A stretch of 64,000 nt of DNA from Archangium violaceum (GTDB lineage: Bacteria > Myxococcota > Myxococcia > Myxococcales > Myxococcaceae), in the NCBI RefSeq assembly GCF_016859125.1, contig NZ_CP069338.1, positions 4,775,501 to 4,839,500 on the forward strand, read 5' to 3'. Shown here piece after piece: positions 35,173 to 44,417 of this stretch (positions within the stretch are counted from its first letter, which is position 1; every line of letters begins with the position of its first letter). The position numbers and the translations under genes were made by a program. The notes under the pieces are model-generated. The model ran no database searches. It was not told the DNA's origin and worked only from the letters and a program-made list of their open reading frames with translations.

Positions 35173-37560
35173 ATGAGCATCTTCCCGAAGTACGTGGTCA
35201 CCGCACTCCCCGCGCTGGCGCTGGTGGTGCTGTGCGCGGGTTGTGGTGAAGAAGTCGAGCCGCCCCAGTGCCAGTCGGGCACCCACCTGGAAGGGACGAA
35301 ATGCGTGCCCGATGTCACGCAGCCGCCCGCCAACGCATGCGTGCCCAATCCCTGCACCGCGCCGAACAAGACGGTCTGCTCGGTGTCCGGGGGAACCGCC
35401 GTCTGCTCGTGCAACGCCGGGTACATCCCCGACGGTGAGGGCTGCCGGGAGGAGTCCGCGCCCGACTGCGCGCGCCGGCATACGCTGGGGGATGCCTTCG
35501 AGCCCGATGAGTGCCCGTCTCTCGCGCACCCGGTGAGCACCTCGGACATGCCGGAGTCGCACACGATGAGCTCCGGCACGGACGAGGACTGGTCCCGTTT
35601 CACCGCCGCCGAGGGCCGCATCTACGGGGTGTCCGTGCTCGGCGACTCGGAGCTGAGGCTCCGGGTGGACCTGTATGGCGCGGATGGCACCACCCTGCTC
35701 GCCTCGGAAGCTGGTTCCCGGGAAGGGACGGAGCTGGCGTACAAGGCGCGTACGGCCGGTGAGCTCTTCGCCCGCATCCGCTCCGCGGATCGCTCCTCGT
35801 CGGGGGCCTATCAGGTCTCGTTCTCCGACCTGGGGACGGATGACTTCGCGGACGAGCCAGCGCAGGCCGTTGGTGTCACGCTCCCGGGGAAGATGGGCTC
35901 CGGCGCGCTGCAGTTCCACGGAGACGTGGACGTGGTGCGGGTGCGGCTGGAGGGTGGGGGGCACACCTATCGCTTCAACTCGGCGTGGTCCTGGCCCACC
36001 TCGGGAATCCTGCGGCTGGAGTTGCTTGGCACGGATGGGGCGAGCGTGCTGGCCTCCGGCGAGTCGACCGCGCCACAGTTCATCTTCCGCGTGACCACCC
36101 CGGGCGAGTACTTCCTGCGCCTGAGTGAGACCACCGGTTCGCGGCGCGCGAGCTACGACTTCTCGGTCGTGGACCTCGGGGTCGACGACCATGCGAACAC
36201 GCCCACGCAGGGCACCGGGATTTCCCCCAGCGAGACGTTCACCGACGGCGAGCTCGACTACGCGGAAGACGAGGATGTGTTCACGTTCGAGGCCCAGGCG
36301 CACCACGTCTACCAGTTCGAATGCGATAGCACCGCTCCCACCACGCCTGTCACCACGCGCTTCCCCTGCCGGGTGTCCTTCGTGGACACCCGGGGCGCGG
36401 TGTGGCGGCCCGGCACCACGCCCGCTGGGAAGTCCGCGGTGGGGTACGAGTTCGACACCGCGAGCACGGTCTACGTGAAGCTCTCCTCCACGGCGCCCTT
36501 CACCGACGGCGTCTACAAGTGGCGCCTCAGGGACCTGGGAGGGGATGACCACGGCGACACGGAGGATGCGGCCACTCCGGTGACGGCCTCGCCCACCGCC
36601 TCGACGGAGGGGCGCTTCGAGCTCCCCGAGGACCAGGACGTGCTCTCGTTCCAGGCGCAGGCGGGCCACATCTACCAATTCACGTGCGCCAGCGACAACG
36701 CCACCTGCAACGTGTCCTTCCTGGATGCCGACGGTTCGATGCTGCGCTCCATCTCGGCCCCACCCCCGCCGTCCGATGGGACTCCGGCGATGCGGACCGC
36801 AGTGCTGCAATACAAGTTTGGCAAGGCGGGCACCTACTTCGTGAGGCTGTTGGGGGCGAACCCCAAGTCCCTTACCTCCCAGTACCATTGGACCCTGATG
36901 GACCAGGGCGTGGATGACCACGGTGACTCCCTGGCCTCGGCGACGGCCATCAACCCCGCCACCACCCCGACCGGCGCGACGCTGGAGTTCGTTGGGGACG
37001 AGGACTGGTTCTCCTTCCAGGCCCAGGCCACCCAGACGTTCCGCCTGTCCTGCGATCCCTCCGGCCGCTTCGACTGCAACATCTACCTGATGGATGACTC
37101 GGGGAGGCTGCTGGCGTCGGACACCCGGAGCAACCAGGTGGGCGAGCTCTTCTACCGGGTCGCCACCACGGGCACGTACTACATGCGGATCAGCTCGGGC
37201 GACGGCGGCATCGGCGACTATTCCTTGCAGCTCCAGGACCTGGGCGTGGATGACCACTCCGACACCTTCACGGGCGCCACCTCGCTCACCCTCGGCGCCG
37301 CCACCGCCGGCAAGCTGCAGGTCTCCACCGACGTGGACTACTTCGTCGTGACGCTGGCCGCGAGCACGGAGTACTCCGCCACCGTGACCGCGGACAGCAG
37401 TGTCGTGTTCACGGTCTACGGGCCGGACAGGCTCAGCGTCCTCGCCAGTGGCCAGGGCACGAAGGCCTTCAACAGCGGCGACGCGGGCACCTACTACGTG
37501 AAGGTGTCCTTCCAGACTCCGCGGGACGTCGTCACCTCGTACACGGTGACGGTGAAGTAG
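35173..37560 (+). CDS. Large secreted lipoprotein with EGF-like and repeated pre-peptidase (PPC-like) domains
   Basis: 795 residues. Lipobox VLCAGC. A Cys-rich EGF-like segment follows (CVPNPCTAPNKTVCSVSGGT...CSCNAGYIPDGEGC). The remainder is about six similar beta domains, each with a DEDWF/DVFTFEA-type core (for example DEDVFTFEAQAHHVYQFECD and EDWFSFQAQATQTFRLSC), a Y-rich final strand (TYYMRISSG) and a linker of the type DLGVDDHGDT. This matches bacterial pre-peptidase C-terminal repeats found on secreted proteins. No protease domain is present, so it is likely a surface binding or structural lipoprotein. Confidence 0.8.
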   Translation: MSIFPKYVVTALPALALVVLCAGCGEEVEPPQCQSGTHLEGTKCVPDVTQPPANACVPNPCTAPNKTVCSVSGGTAVCSCNAGYIPDGEGCREESAPDCARRHTLGDAFEPDECPSLAHPVSTSDMPESHTMSSGTDEDWSRFTAAEGRIYGVSVLGDSELRLRVDLYGADGTTLLASEAGSREGTELAYKARTAGELFARIRSADRSSSGAYQVSFSDLGTDDFADEPAQAVGVTLPGKMGSGALQFHGDVDVVRVRLEGGGHTYRFNSAWSWPTSGILRLELLGTDGASVLASGESTAPQFIFRVTTPGEYFLRLSETTGSRRASYDFSVVDLGVDDHANTPTQGTGISPSETFTDGELDYAEDEDVFTFEAQAHHVYQFECDSTAPTTPVTTRFPCRVSFVDTRGAVWRPGTTPAGKSAVGYEFDTASTVYVKLSSTAPFTDGVYKWRLRDLGGDDHGDTEDAATPVTASPTASTEGRFELPEDQDVLSFQAQAGHIYQFTCASDNATCNVSFLDADGSMLRSISAPPPPSDGTPAMRTAVLQYKFGKAGTYFVRLLGANPKSLTSQYHWTLMDQGVDDHGDSLASATAINPATTPTGATLEFVGDEDWFSFQAQATQTFRLSCDPSGRFDCNIYLMDDSGRLLASDTRSNQVGELFYRVATTGTYYMRISSGDGGIGDYSLQLQDLGVDDHSDTFTGATSLTLGAATAGKLQVSTDVDYFVVTLAASTEYSATVTADSSVVFTVYGPDRLSVLASGQGTKAFNSGDAGTYYVKVSFQTPRDVVTSYTVTVK

Positions 37561-37618
37561 CGGGGCGGGGGGGCTGCTTGCATCCCCCCTGTTCACGAGG
37601 AGCTCGCTGCGCCTGGCC

Positions 37619-37644
37619 GGCCAGGGTACGACCGGACCCTGGCC
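37619..37644 (+). terminator. Hairpin terminator before the purine operon
   Basis: GGCCAGGGT and ACCCTGGCC form a perfect 9-bp stem with an 8-nt loop, then CTTTGCG. It insulates the lipoprotein gene from the operon starting at 37719. Confidence 0.5.
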
Positions 37645-37718
37645 CTTTGCGTTGATGGGAGTCAGCTCCCGCTCCTCCCCATTGGCGAAGAGGGGGCGGA
37701 GCGTGATTTGACTACCCC

Positions 37719-39188
37719 ATGCGCTCCTCGTCGTCTCCGAGTCCCGCCGCGAATCCGGGTCCCGTCGCGAAGTCCGGACCTGGACTCGCTGTGCTCGAAA
37801 CCCTGCTCCGGAAGGACCTGGAGCGGCTCGAATACCCCAAGCGCTCCTGGGTGCTGCCCCGGCACCTGCGTGATGGGACGCCCCTCCTGGACGTGCTCAT
37901 CATCGGCGGCGGACAGAGCGGGCTGGCCGCGGCCTTCGGGCTGATGCGCGAGAAGGTGACGAACGTCCTCGTCGTGGACGACAGCGCGCCCGGGCTCGCG
38001 GGGCCATGGAAGACGTTCGCGCGCATGCACACGCTGCGCACGCCCAAGCACCTCACCGGCCCCGACCACAACATCCCCAACCTCGGCTTCCAGAGCTGGT
38101 ACGAGGCCCAGTACGGAGAGGCCGCCTGGCAGCAGTTGGGCCTCATCCCCAAGGAGCTGTGGGCGGACTACCTCAACTGGTACCGCCACTTCCTCGGCAT
38201 CCCCGTGCGCTGCCACACGCGCGCGGGCGCCATCTCCTGGCTCGACGAGGACCGCTGCTTCGCCGTCCCCGTGCAGCCCACGGACGGCGACGGTCAGCCG
38301 GGCACGCTCTTCGCGCGCAAGGTGGTGCTCGCCACGGGCATCGACGGCTCGGGCCGCTGGGAGACGCCCGCGATGGTGGCCCGCCTGCCGCGCGAGCTGT
38401 GGGCCCACACGCGGGATGACATCGACTTCGACGCCCTGCGAGGCAAGCGCATCGGCGTCCTGGGCGCGGGGGCCTCCGCCTTCGACAACGCCTCCGTGGC
38501 GCTGGAGCGCGGCGCCGCCGAGGTGCACCTCTTCTACCGCCGCAAGTCCCTGCCCACGGTGAACGCGTACCGCTGGGCCGAGTTCGTGGGCTTTCTCAAA
38601 CACCACGCGGACCTGCCGGACGCGGACCGCTGGCGATTCATCCGCCGCATCCTGGAGATGGGGCAGCTGCCGCCACACGACACGTACCACCGCGCGCGCG
38701 CCTTCCCGGGCTTCCACCTCCACGGGGAGAGCCCGTGGCGGGACGTGCGAGCCGAGGGAAGCACCGCCGTCGTCACCACGCCGCACGGCACGTACTCCTT
38801 CGACAAGCTCATCGTCGGCAGTGGCACCGTGACGGACCTGTCTCTGCGCCCGGAGCTGGCGAACTTCATCGGGGACATCGCGCTGTGGAAGGATCGCTAC
38901 ACGCCTCCGCCCGCCGAGGCGCACGAGGACCTGGCGCGCCACCCGTACCTGGGCCCCAACTTCGAGTTCCAGGAGAAGGTGCCCGGCCGCGCGCCGTACC
39001 TGGGTTCTCTCTTCAACTACACCTTTGGATGCCTGCTCTCGCTGGGCTTCGGCGGAGCGAGCATCTCCGGTATGAAGTACAGCCTGCCGAAGCTGGTGTC
39101 GGGCCTCACGCGGCAGCTCTACTGTGAGGACAAGGACGCGTACTTCGAGTCCCTGATGAGCTACGACGTCAAGGAGTTCGAGCCGTGA
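37719..39188 (+). CDS. FAD-dependent NAD(P)-binding oxidoreductase, candidate urate/purine step
   Basis: 489 residues. A Rossmann FAD motif (VLIIGGGQSGLAAAFGLMRE) and a second dinucleotide motif (IGVLGAGASAFDNASVAL) resemble flavin-containing monooxygenases (CzcO/TrkA group). It is not a known uricase family (no UaZ, PuuD membrane or class-A HpxO sequence is recognised). It overlaps allB by GTGA and heads a six-gene purine operon that otherwise lacks a urate-oxidising enzyme, so it may oxidise urate or another purine. That function is inference from context. Its N-terminal 30 residues are Ser/Pro-rich. Confidence 0.75.
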   Translation: MRSSSSPSPAANPGPVAKSGPGLAVLETLLRKDLERLEYPKRSWVLPRHLRDGTPLLDVLIIGGGQSGLAAAFGLMREKVTNVLVVDDSAPGLAGPWKTFARMHTLRTPKHLTGPDHNIPNLGFQSWYEAQYGEAAWQQLGLIPKELWADYLNWYRHFLGIPVRCHTRAGAISWLDEDRCFAVPVQPTDGDGQPGTLFARKVVLATGIDGSGRWETPAMVARLPRELWAHTRDDIDFDALRGKRIGVLGAGASAFDNASVALERGAAEVHLFYRRKSLPTVNAYRWAEFVGFLKHHADLPDADRWRFIRRILEMGQLPPHDTYHRARAFPGFHLHGESPWRDVRAEGSTAVVTTPHGTYSFDKLIVGSGTVTDLSLRPELANFIGDIALWKDRYTPPPAEAHEDLARHPYLGPNFEFQEKVPGRAPYLGSLFNYTFGCLLSLGFGGASISGMKYSLPKLVSGLTRQLYCEDKDAYFESLMSYDVKEFEP

Positions 39189-40546
39189 GCGGAGAGCAGG
39201 TGCTGCGCAGCAAGCGGGTCGTCACCGCGAGTGGCGTGCGCGAGGCGGCGGTGGTGATTCGGGAGGGCAGGGTCGCCGCGGTGCTGGCCCCGGCGGACGT
39301 GCCCGCGGGCCTGCCCGTGGAGGACCTGGGCGACAAGGTGCTCATGCCCGGCGTGGTGGATTGCCACGCGCACATCAACGAGCCCGGCCGCACCGAGTGG
39401 GAGGGCTTCGAGACGGCCACGCGCGCGGCGGCCGCGGGCGGTATCACCACCGTGGTGGACATGCCGCTCAACTCCATCCCCGCCACGACGACCCTGGCTG
39501 CGCTGCGCGAGAAGGCCGCCGCCGCCGAGGGCCGCTGCGCCATCGACCATGGCTTCTGGGGCGGCGTCATCCCCGGCAACGCGGGCGAGCTGGACGCCAT
39601 GATCGACGCGGGCGTGACGGGCTTCAAGTGCTTCCTCATCCACTCGGGCGTGGACGAGTTCCCCCACGTCACCCGCGAGGATCTGGCGCGCGCCATGCCC
39701 ATTCTCGCCCGGCGCGGCGTGCCCCTCATCGTCCACGCGGAGATGACGCCGGACGAGCGCCCGCCCCAGGGCGACACGCGCACCTACCGCAGCTACCTGG
39801 AGTCGCGCCCCCGCCGCTGGGAGGACGACGCCATCCGGATGATGATCGAGCTGTGCCGCGAGCACCGGGGCCGCGTGCACATCGTCCACCTGTCGTCCTC
39901 GGACGCGCTGCCGGACATCGCCGCCGCCCGCCGCGAGGGCCTGCCCTTCGGCGCGGAGACGTGCCCCCACTACCTCACCTTCGACGCGGAGCACATCCCG
40001 GACGGCGCCACCTGGCTCAAGTGCGCGCCGCCCATCCGCGAGGCGGAGAACCGCGAGAAGCTGTGGGCCGGGCTGGCGCGCGGGGAGATCGACATGGTGG
40101 TGTCGGACCACTCGCCCTGCACCCCGGGCCTCAAGCACCTGGACCGAGGGGACTTCGCCGCGGCGTGGGGCGGCATCGCCTCGCTCCAGTTCAGCCTGCC
40201 CGCCGTGTGGACGGGGATGCGCGAGCGCGGTCACGGGCTCGAGTCCCTGGTGCGGTGGATGTGCCAGAACCCGGCCCGGCTCATCGGCCTGGAGGGTGTG
40301 AAGGGCTCGCTCGTGCCCGGCGCGGACGCGGACCTGCTCGTCTTCGATCCGGAGGCCTCCTTCACGCCGGAGCCGTCACAGGTGCTCCACCGCCATTCGC
40401 TCACGCCCTACGCGGGCCGCTCGCTCACGGGCGTGGTGGAGCGCACGTACGTCCGGGGTCAGCGGGTCTACACGCGCGGCGAGCCCGCTCCGCGCCCGGT
40501 GGGCCGGTGGGTCCGCCGTCCCGTCACCACGCGTCCGGTGGCATAA
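39185..40546 (+). CDS. allB: Allantoinase
   Basis: 453 residues with GTG start overlapping the previous stop. Amidohydrolase metal motif VDCHAHINEPGRTEWEGF, the carboxylated Lys in TGFKCFLIHSG, further His ligands (IVHAEM, HIVHLSSSDALP) and the catalytic Asp (VVSDHSPC) are all present. It hydrolyses allantoin to allantoate. The C-terminal hydrophobic beta strands (SLTGVVERTYVRGQRVY) are typical of dihydropyrimidinase-like enzymes. It is followed by allantoicase 25 bp later. Confidence 0.93.
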   Translation: MSGEQVLRSKRVVTASGVREAAVVIREGRVAAVLAPADVPAGLPVEDLGDKVLMPGVVDCHAHINEPGRTEWEGFETATRAAAAGGITTVVDMPLNSIPATTTLAALREKAAAAEGRCAIDHGFWGGVIPGNAGELDAMIDAGVTGFKCFLIHSGVDEFPHVTREDLARAMPILARRGVPLIVHAEMTPDERPPQGDTRTYRSYLESRPRRWEDDAIRMMIELCREHRGRVHIVHLSSSDALPDIAAARREGLPFGAETCPHYLTFDAEHIPDGATWLKCAPPIREAENREKLWAGLARGEIDMVVSDHSPCTPGLKHLDRGDFAAAWGGIASLQFSLPAVWTGMRERGHGLESLVRWMCQNPARLIGLEGVKGSLVPGADADLLVFDPEASFTPEPSQVLHRHSLTPYAGRSLTGVVERTYVRGQRVYTRGEPAPRPVGRWVRRPVTTRPVA

Positions 40547-40571
40547 GTCTCTTCGAGGAGAAACTCCCAGC

Positions 40572-41588
40572 ATGCACACACCCGAGGAAGGCAAGGTGCG
40601 AGTCGCCTTCGCCGAGCTCATTGATCTCGCGGCCGAGAAGGTGGGGGGCCGCGCCCTCTATGCCAACGACGAGTTCTTCGCGCCCAAGGAGAACCTGCTC
40701 AAGCCGGGCCGCGGCGTCTTCATCCCGGACAAGTACACGGAGTTCGGCAAGTGGATGGACGGCTGGGAGACGCGGCGCAAGCGCGTCCCGGGCTACGACT
40801 GGTGCCTCATCCAGCTCGGCCTGCCCGGCGTCATCCGCGGCGTGAACGTGGACACCAACCACTTCATCGGCAACTTCCCCGAGTACGCCTCGGTGGACGC
40901 GCTCGAGGTCCAGGGCCAGCCCTCGCCCGAGGAGCTGACGAAGGCCACGTGGACGGAGATCGTCCCCCGGACGAAGCTGGCGGGCGGCACGCAGAACTAC
41001 CTCCCCGTCGCGAGCGAGCGGCGCTGGACGCACCTGCGCCTCAACATCTACCCGGACGGCGGCGTGGCGCGCTTCCGCGTCCACGGCGTGGTGAAGCCGG
41101 ATATGGAGAAGCTGCGCTCCGCGGACCTGGTGGACCTGGCCGCGGCGGAGAACGGTGGCATCGTCGTCACCTGCAACGACGCCTTCTTCGGGCCCAAGGA
41201 CAACCTCATCCTCCCCGGCCGCGCGGCCACCATGGGCGAGGGCTGGGAGACGCGGCGCAAGCGCGTGCCCGGCTTCGATTGGATTGTCGTGAAGCTGGCC
41301 GCCCCCGGCACCGTGCACCGCGTGGAGGTGGACACCCACCACTTCAAGGGCAACTACCCGGACATGTGCTCGCTGGAGGGGTGCTTCCTGAAGGAGGACA
41401 TCCTCGACTTCGCGAACGCGAAGGACATCGTCTGGCAGGAGATCCTCCCGCGCACGAAGCTCCAGGCGCACCACCGGCACTTCTACGAGGCCGAGCTGCA
41501 GGCCAGGGGGCCCTTCACCCACGTGCGGCTCAACATCTTCCCGGATGGCGGTATCAGCCGGCTGCGCGTGCACGGGCGGGCGGTGTGA
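40572..41588 (+). CDS. alc: Allantoicase
   Basis: 338 residues made of two similar halves, each with ANDEFFAPKENLL or CNDAFFGPKDNLI, then GWETRRKRVPG, VDTNHFIGNFPE or VDTHHFKGNYPD, and LRLNIYPDGGVARFRVHG or VRLNIFPDGGISRLRVHG. This duplicated jelly-roll layout is that of allantoicase, which splits allantoate to ureidoglycolate and urea. The stop overlaps the GTG of the next gene. It implies the window's pathway uses allantoicase rather than allantoate amidohydrolase. Confidence 0.95.
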   Translation: MHTPEEGKVRVAFAELIDLAAEKVGGRALYANDEFFAPKENLLKPGRGVFIPDKYTEFGKWMDGWETRRKRVPGYDWCLIQLGLPGVIRGVNVDTNHFIGNFPEYASVDALEVQGQPSPEELTKATWTEIVPRTKLAGGTQNYLPVASERRWTHLRLNIYPDGGVARFRVHGVVKPDMEKLRSADLVDLAAAENGGIVVTCNDAFFGPKDNLILPGRAATMGEGWETRRKRVPGFDWIVVKLAAPGTVHRVEVDTHHFKGNYPDMCSLEGCFLKEDILDFANAKDIVWQEILPRTKLQAHHRHFYEAELQARGPFTHVRLNIFPDGGISRLRVHGRAV

Positions 41589-42097
41589 GCAGGCTCGCGT
41601 GGCTCAACGGCCTCCCCATCGAGGAGGCCCAGGCGGAATTCCTGCGCTGCTGCGGCTCCACCCGCTGGGCGGAGGCCATGGCCCGCGCGCGACCCTTCGT
41701 CAGCGAGGCCGCTGTGTATACGGAGGCCGATTGGCTCTGGTCCCAGACGGGGCCGGATGACTGGCGTGAGGCGATGACGCACCACCCGCGCATTGGGGAC
41801 GTCTCCCAGCTGCGGGAGAAGTACAAGGCCACCGCTACCTGGTCCTCCCAGGAGCAGCGCGGCGTGCAGGAGGCGAGCGAGGAAGTGCTGCAAGGGCTCG
41901 CCGATGGCAACCGCGAGTACGAGGCGCGCTTCGGCTTCATCTTCCTGGTGTGCGCCACGGGCAAGAGCGCCGGGGAGATGCTGGCCTTGCTGCGCGAGCG
42001 CATGAACAACGAGCCGGAAGCGGAGCTGCGCATCGCGGCCGGCGAGCAGGCGAAGATCACCCGCATCCGATTGGAGAAGCTCCTCACCTCGCCATGA
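41585..42097 (+). CDS. uraD: OHCU decarboxylase
   Basis: 170 residues from GTG 41585, overlapping allantoicase by 4 bases. The signature HHPRIGD and the downstream block GIQEASEE-like (GVQEASEEVLQGLADGNREY) identify 2-oxo-4-hydroxy-4-carboxy-5-ureidoimidazoline decarboxylase, with E, H and R catalytic positions in place. It makes (S)-allantoin from the UraH product. The stop overlaps the ATG of uraH, so expression is coupled. Confidence 0.93.
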   Translation: MSRLAWLNGLPIEEAQAEFLRCCGSTRWAEAMARARPFVSEAAVYTEADWLWSQTGPDDWREAMTHHPRIGDVSQLREKYKATATWSSQEQRGVQEASEEVLQGLADGNREYEARFGFIFLVCATGKSAGEMLALLRERMNNEPEAELRIAAGEQAKITRIRLEKLLTSP

Positions 42098-42435
42098 GCA
42101 CCCTGTCCACCCACGTCCTCGACACGCAGTGGGGCCGCCCGGCGGCGGGCGTCCCCATCACCCTGGAGCAGCAGGCCGGCGACGGCTGGCGGGAGCTGGC
42201 GCGCGGCACGACCAACGCGGATGGCCGCGTGCGCGACTTCCTGCCCACGGGCACACGCCTGGAGGCGGGCATCTACCGGATGACGTTCCACACGGCGGAG
42301 TACTTCCGGGCCCACTCCGTCCGAGGCTTCTACCCGTACGTCTCGGTGGTCTTCGAGCTCTCCGCCGTGGACGAGCACTACCACGTGCCCCTGTTGCTGA
42401 GCCCCTTCGGCTATTCCACCTACCGGGGGAGCTGA
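42094..42435 (+). CDS. uraH: 5-hydroxyisourate hydrolase (transthyretin-like)
   Basis: 113 residues. STHVLDTQWGRPAAGVPI at the start (His) and the C-terminal YRGS motif are diagnostic of the transthyretin-related HIU hydrolase (PucM/UraH). It opens 5-hydroxyisourate to OHCU for the UraD gene directly upstream. ATG 42094 overlaps the uraD stop. No signal peptide, so cytoplasmic or peroxisome-free location. Confidence 0.93.
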   Translation: MSTLSTHVLDTQWGRPAAGVPITLEQQAGDGWRELARGTTNADGRVRDFLPTGTRLEAGIYRMTFHTAEYFRAHSVRGFYPYVSVVFELSAVDEHYHVPLLLSPFGYSTYRGS

Positions 42436-42446
42436 CCGACTCCTAT

Positions 42447-43790
42447 ATGAAGACGACCCTGAAGCCGGAGCGCATCTCCACCGCGCGCGAGGCGCTGAAG
42501 AAGGCCAATCAGGCCTACGCCCGCACGTACCCGGGCGAGTCCTCCCGGCGCCAGCCCGTGCACGTCGTGTACGGGGGCGCTCACCTGTTCAAATCGGACA
42601 CGGCCCGGAAGATGGGACAGCTGGCCCTGGCCTCGCTGCGGGAGTACGCGCCGGACGCGGAGACCCTCGCCGGGTGCCTGGGCGTGCCGGGCGGCGAGCT
42701 CGCGAAGCGCGTCCACGAGCGCGTGGAGGCGAAGCTCCAGCGTGAGGCGGTGGAGGACTTCCGCATCGACTTCGAGGACGGCTACGGCCACCGGCCGGAC
42801 GCGGAGGAGGACGGCCACGCGGTGTCCACCGCCGAGCAGGTGGCGAAGGGCATGACGGAGGGCACGCTGCCGCCCTTCATCGGCATCCGCATCAAGTCCT
42901 TCACCGAGGAGTTGTTCGACCGGAGCGCGCGCACGCTGGACCTCTTCGTGACCGCGCTGCTGGAGCGCACGGGCAACAAGCTGCCGGACAACTTCGTCGT
43001 CACCCTGCCGAAGATCACCTCGCCCGAGCAGGTGACGGCCCTGACTCGCATGCTGGAAGTGCTGGAGCAGGAGCGGGGTCTGCCAGCGGGTGCGCTGCGT
43101 CTGGAATTGATGGTGGAGACGCCCCAGTCCATCTTCGACCGGGAGGGGCGCCTCGCGCTGCCGGGGCTGGTGGCGGCGGCACGGGGGCGCTGCGTCGGGG
43201 CGCACCTGGGCGTGTATGACTATACGGCGGCGCTCGGCATCACCGCCGCGTACCAGAGCATGACGCACCCGGCGAGCAACCTGGTGCGAGGAATGATGCA
43301 GATCTCCCTGGCGGGCATGGACGTGGCGCTCTCGGATGGCGCGACCAACGTCATGCCGGTGGGCCCGCACAAGAAGGGCGCGAGCCCGCTGACGGAGGCG
43401 CAGCAGAAGGAGAACCGCGAGGTGGTGCATCGCGCGTGGAGGCTGGCGTACGAGCACACGCGCAACTCGCTGGAGCGGGGCTTCTATCAAGGGTGGGACC
43501 TGCACCCGGCCCAGATCCCGGTGCGCTACGCGGCGGTGTACGCCTTCTTCCTGGAAGGGCTGGGGGCGACGTCGGCCCGGCTGAAGTCCTTCATCGAGAA
43601 GGCGGCCCAGGCGACGCTGCTCGGGGACGTGTTCGATGACGCGGCGACGGGCCAGGGACTGCTGAACTACTTCCTGCGTGGCATTGCCTGTGGTGCGATC
43701 ACCGAGGAGGAGACGCGCGCCTCGGGGCTGACGTTGGAGGAACTGCGCAGCCGCTCGTTCCTGAAGATTGTCGAAGGCCGCCGGAAGTGA
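42447..43790 (+). CDS. DUF6986 aldolase/citrate-lyase-like protein
   Basis: 447 residues, 11 bp after uraH. It has HpcH/CitE-superfamily features: an acidic metal-site block (RIDFEDGYGHRPDAEEDGHA), LRLELMVETPQSIFD (Glu ligand) and GAHLGVYDYTAALGI (Asp). It resembles the plant and bacterial family called DUF6986. CitE-like TIM barrels condense or split C-C bonds, often with glyoxylate or acyl-CoA (as malate synthase does). The last gene of a pathway that must end in ureidoglycolate or glyoxylate, it may handle that product; this is inference. Its 3' end is duplicated, inverted, at 49049-49091. Confidence 0.75.
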   Translation: MKTTLKPERISTAREALKKANQAYARTYPGESSRRQPVHVVYGGAHLFKSDTARKMGQLALASLREYAPDAETLAGCLGVPGGELAKRVHERVEAKLQREAVEDFRIDFEDGYGHRPDAEEDGHAVSTAEQVAKGMTEGTLPPFIGIRIKSFTEELFDRSARTLDLFVTALLERTGNKLPDNFVVTLPKITSPEQVTALTRMLEVLEQERGLPAGALRLELMVETPQSIFDREGRLALPGLVAAARGRCVGAHLGVYDYTAALGITAAYQSMTHPASNLVRGMMQISLAGMDVALSDGATNVMPVGPHKKGASPLTEAQQKENREVVHRAWRLAYEHTRNSLERGFYQGWDLHPAQIPVRYAAVYAFFLEGLGATSARLKSFIEKAAQATLLGDVFDDAATGQGLLNYFLRGIACGAITEEETRASGLTLEELRSRSFLKIVEGRRK

Positions 43791-43809
43791 CGTAGCGACG
43801 CGCGGGGGA
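43767..43809 (+). repeat. 43-bp segment duplicated inverted at 49049
   Basis: Covers the end of the DUF6986 gene and its stop (ATTGTCGAAGGCCGCCGGAA and the following bases). The reverse complement reappears at 49049-49091 with a few mismatches, the first 21 positions being identical. Confidence 0.75.
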
Positions 43810-43992
43810 GCGCTCCTTCTTCCTTCTGTTCTCGCTCGACCTCGGATGGGCTGTGCCGCCGACGCAGAGGTGATTCGAGGAGTGGAGGCTCAGGCTGCCT
43901 CCGCAGCCACACCTCGCCAGGGCATGCTCTACGGCCAGGCTCCAACGTGCTTCTGCTGGAGCGCTTTCGCCGGAAGCCTCCGGCGGCGCGGC

Positions 43993-44012
43993 TTCGATTC
44001 CCGCCGCCTCCA
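43993..44012 (+). repeat. tRNA/tmRNA 3'-end-like repeat (att-like), copy 1
   Basis: TTCGATTCCCGCCGCCTCCA is a T-loop, T-stem and acceptor end, matching the 3' end expected of a tmRNA or tRNA. About 40 bp downstream (CCCGCCGCTTTGAGCCAAGT) also match copy 3 at 52723. It marks the left edge of the island. No complete tRNA precedes it. Confidence 0.65.
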
Positions 44013-44053
44013 CTGGAAGCAACCCGCCGCTTTGAGCCAAGTCTGCTCCTAAC

Positions 44054-44300
44054 GAAGGAGGGCCGCTGACGGGGGCCGGCCGAGCAGTGCGCCAGGTTGG
44101 TGGAGAGGCCGCGCAGCTAACTCTCACAGCGCACCCGCGCGAAGCCGTGCGCCAACACTCTACGCTCCAAGTATCTGGCGAAGTCCCGCTCCACGTACCG
44201 GGGCAGCCCGCGCCCCACCTCACTCGCCTCCGCCAGCAGCATGAGTAGAGGTTGCCCGCCACTCTGAGCCGAGCCTCCGCCCAACTGGGGGAGCTCCGCG
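44054..44300 (-). pseudogene. IS91-family transposase remnant A
   Basis: Minus-strand reading gives LLMLLAEASEVGRGLPRYVE, then RDFARYLERRVLAHGFARVRC and a stop, matching the N-terminal part of IS91/IS801-type Y2 transposases just before their zinc-binding cysteines. It is joined at about 44117 to a 65-bp segment (44054-44118) similar to the 3' flank found in the 451-bp repeats at 48466 and 51938. So an internal deletion has removed the catalytic part. The 627-bp gap between DUF6986 and the toxin gene holds only this, the att-like repeat and a short upstream match (43860-43960) to remnant C. Confidence 0.55.
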
Positions 44301-44417
44301 CGATGTTCACGGGTGCCGGGTTCTGGACTTTCCCGTCCGTACGAGCCACAGGGTCCTCTTCGGCCCGACGTAAGGTTGCCGTTGGTTCCAATGCAAGCGG
44401 CCATATTGGGAGGTCCC

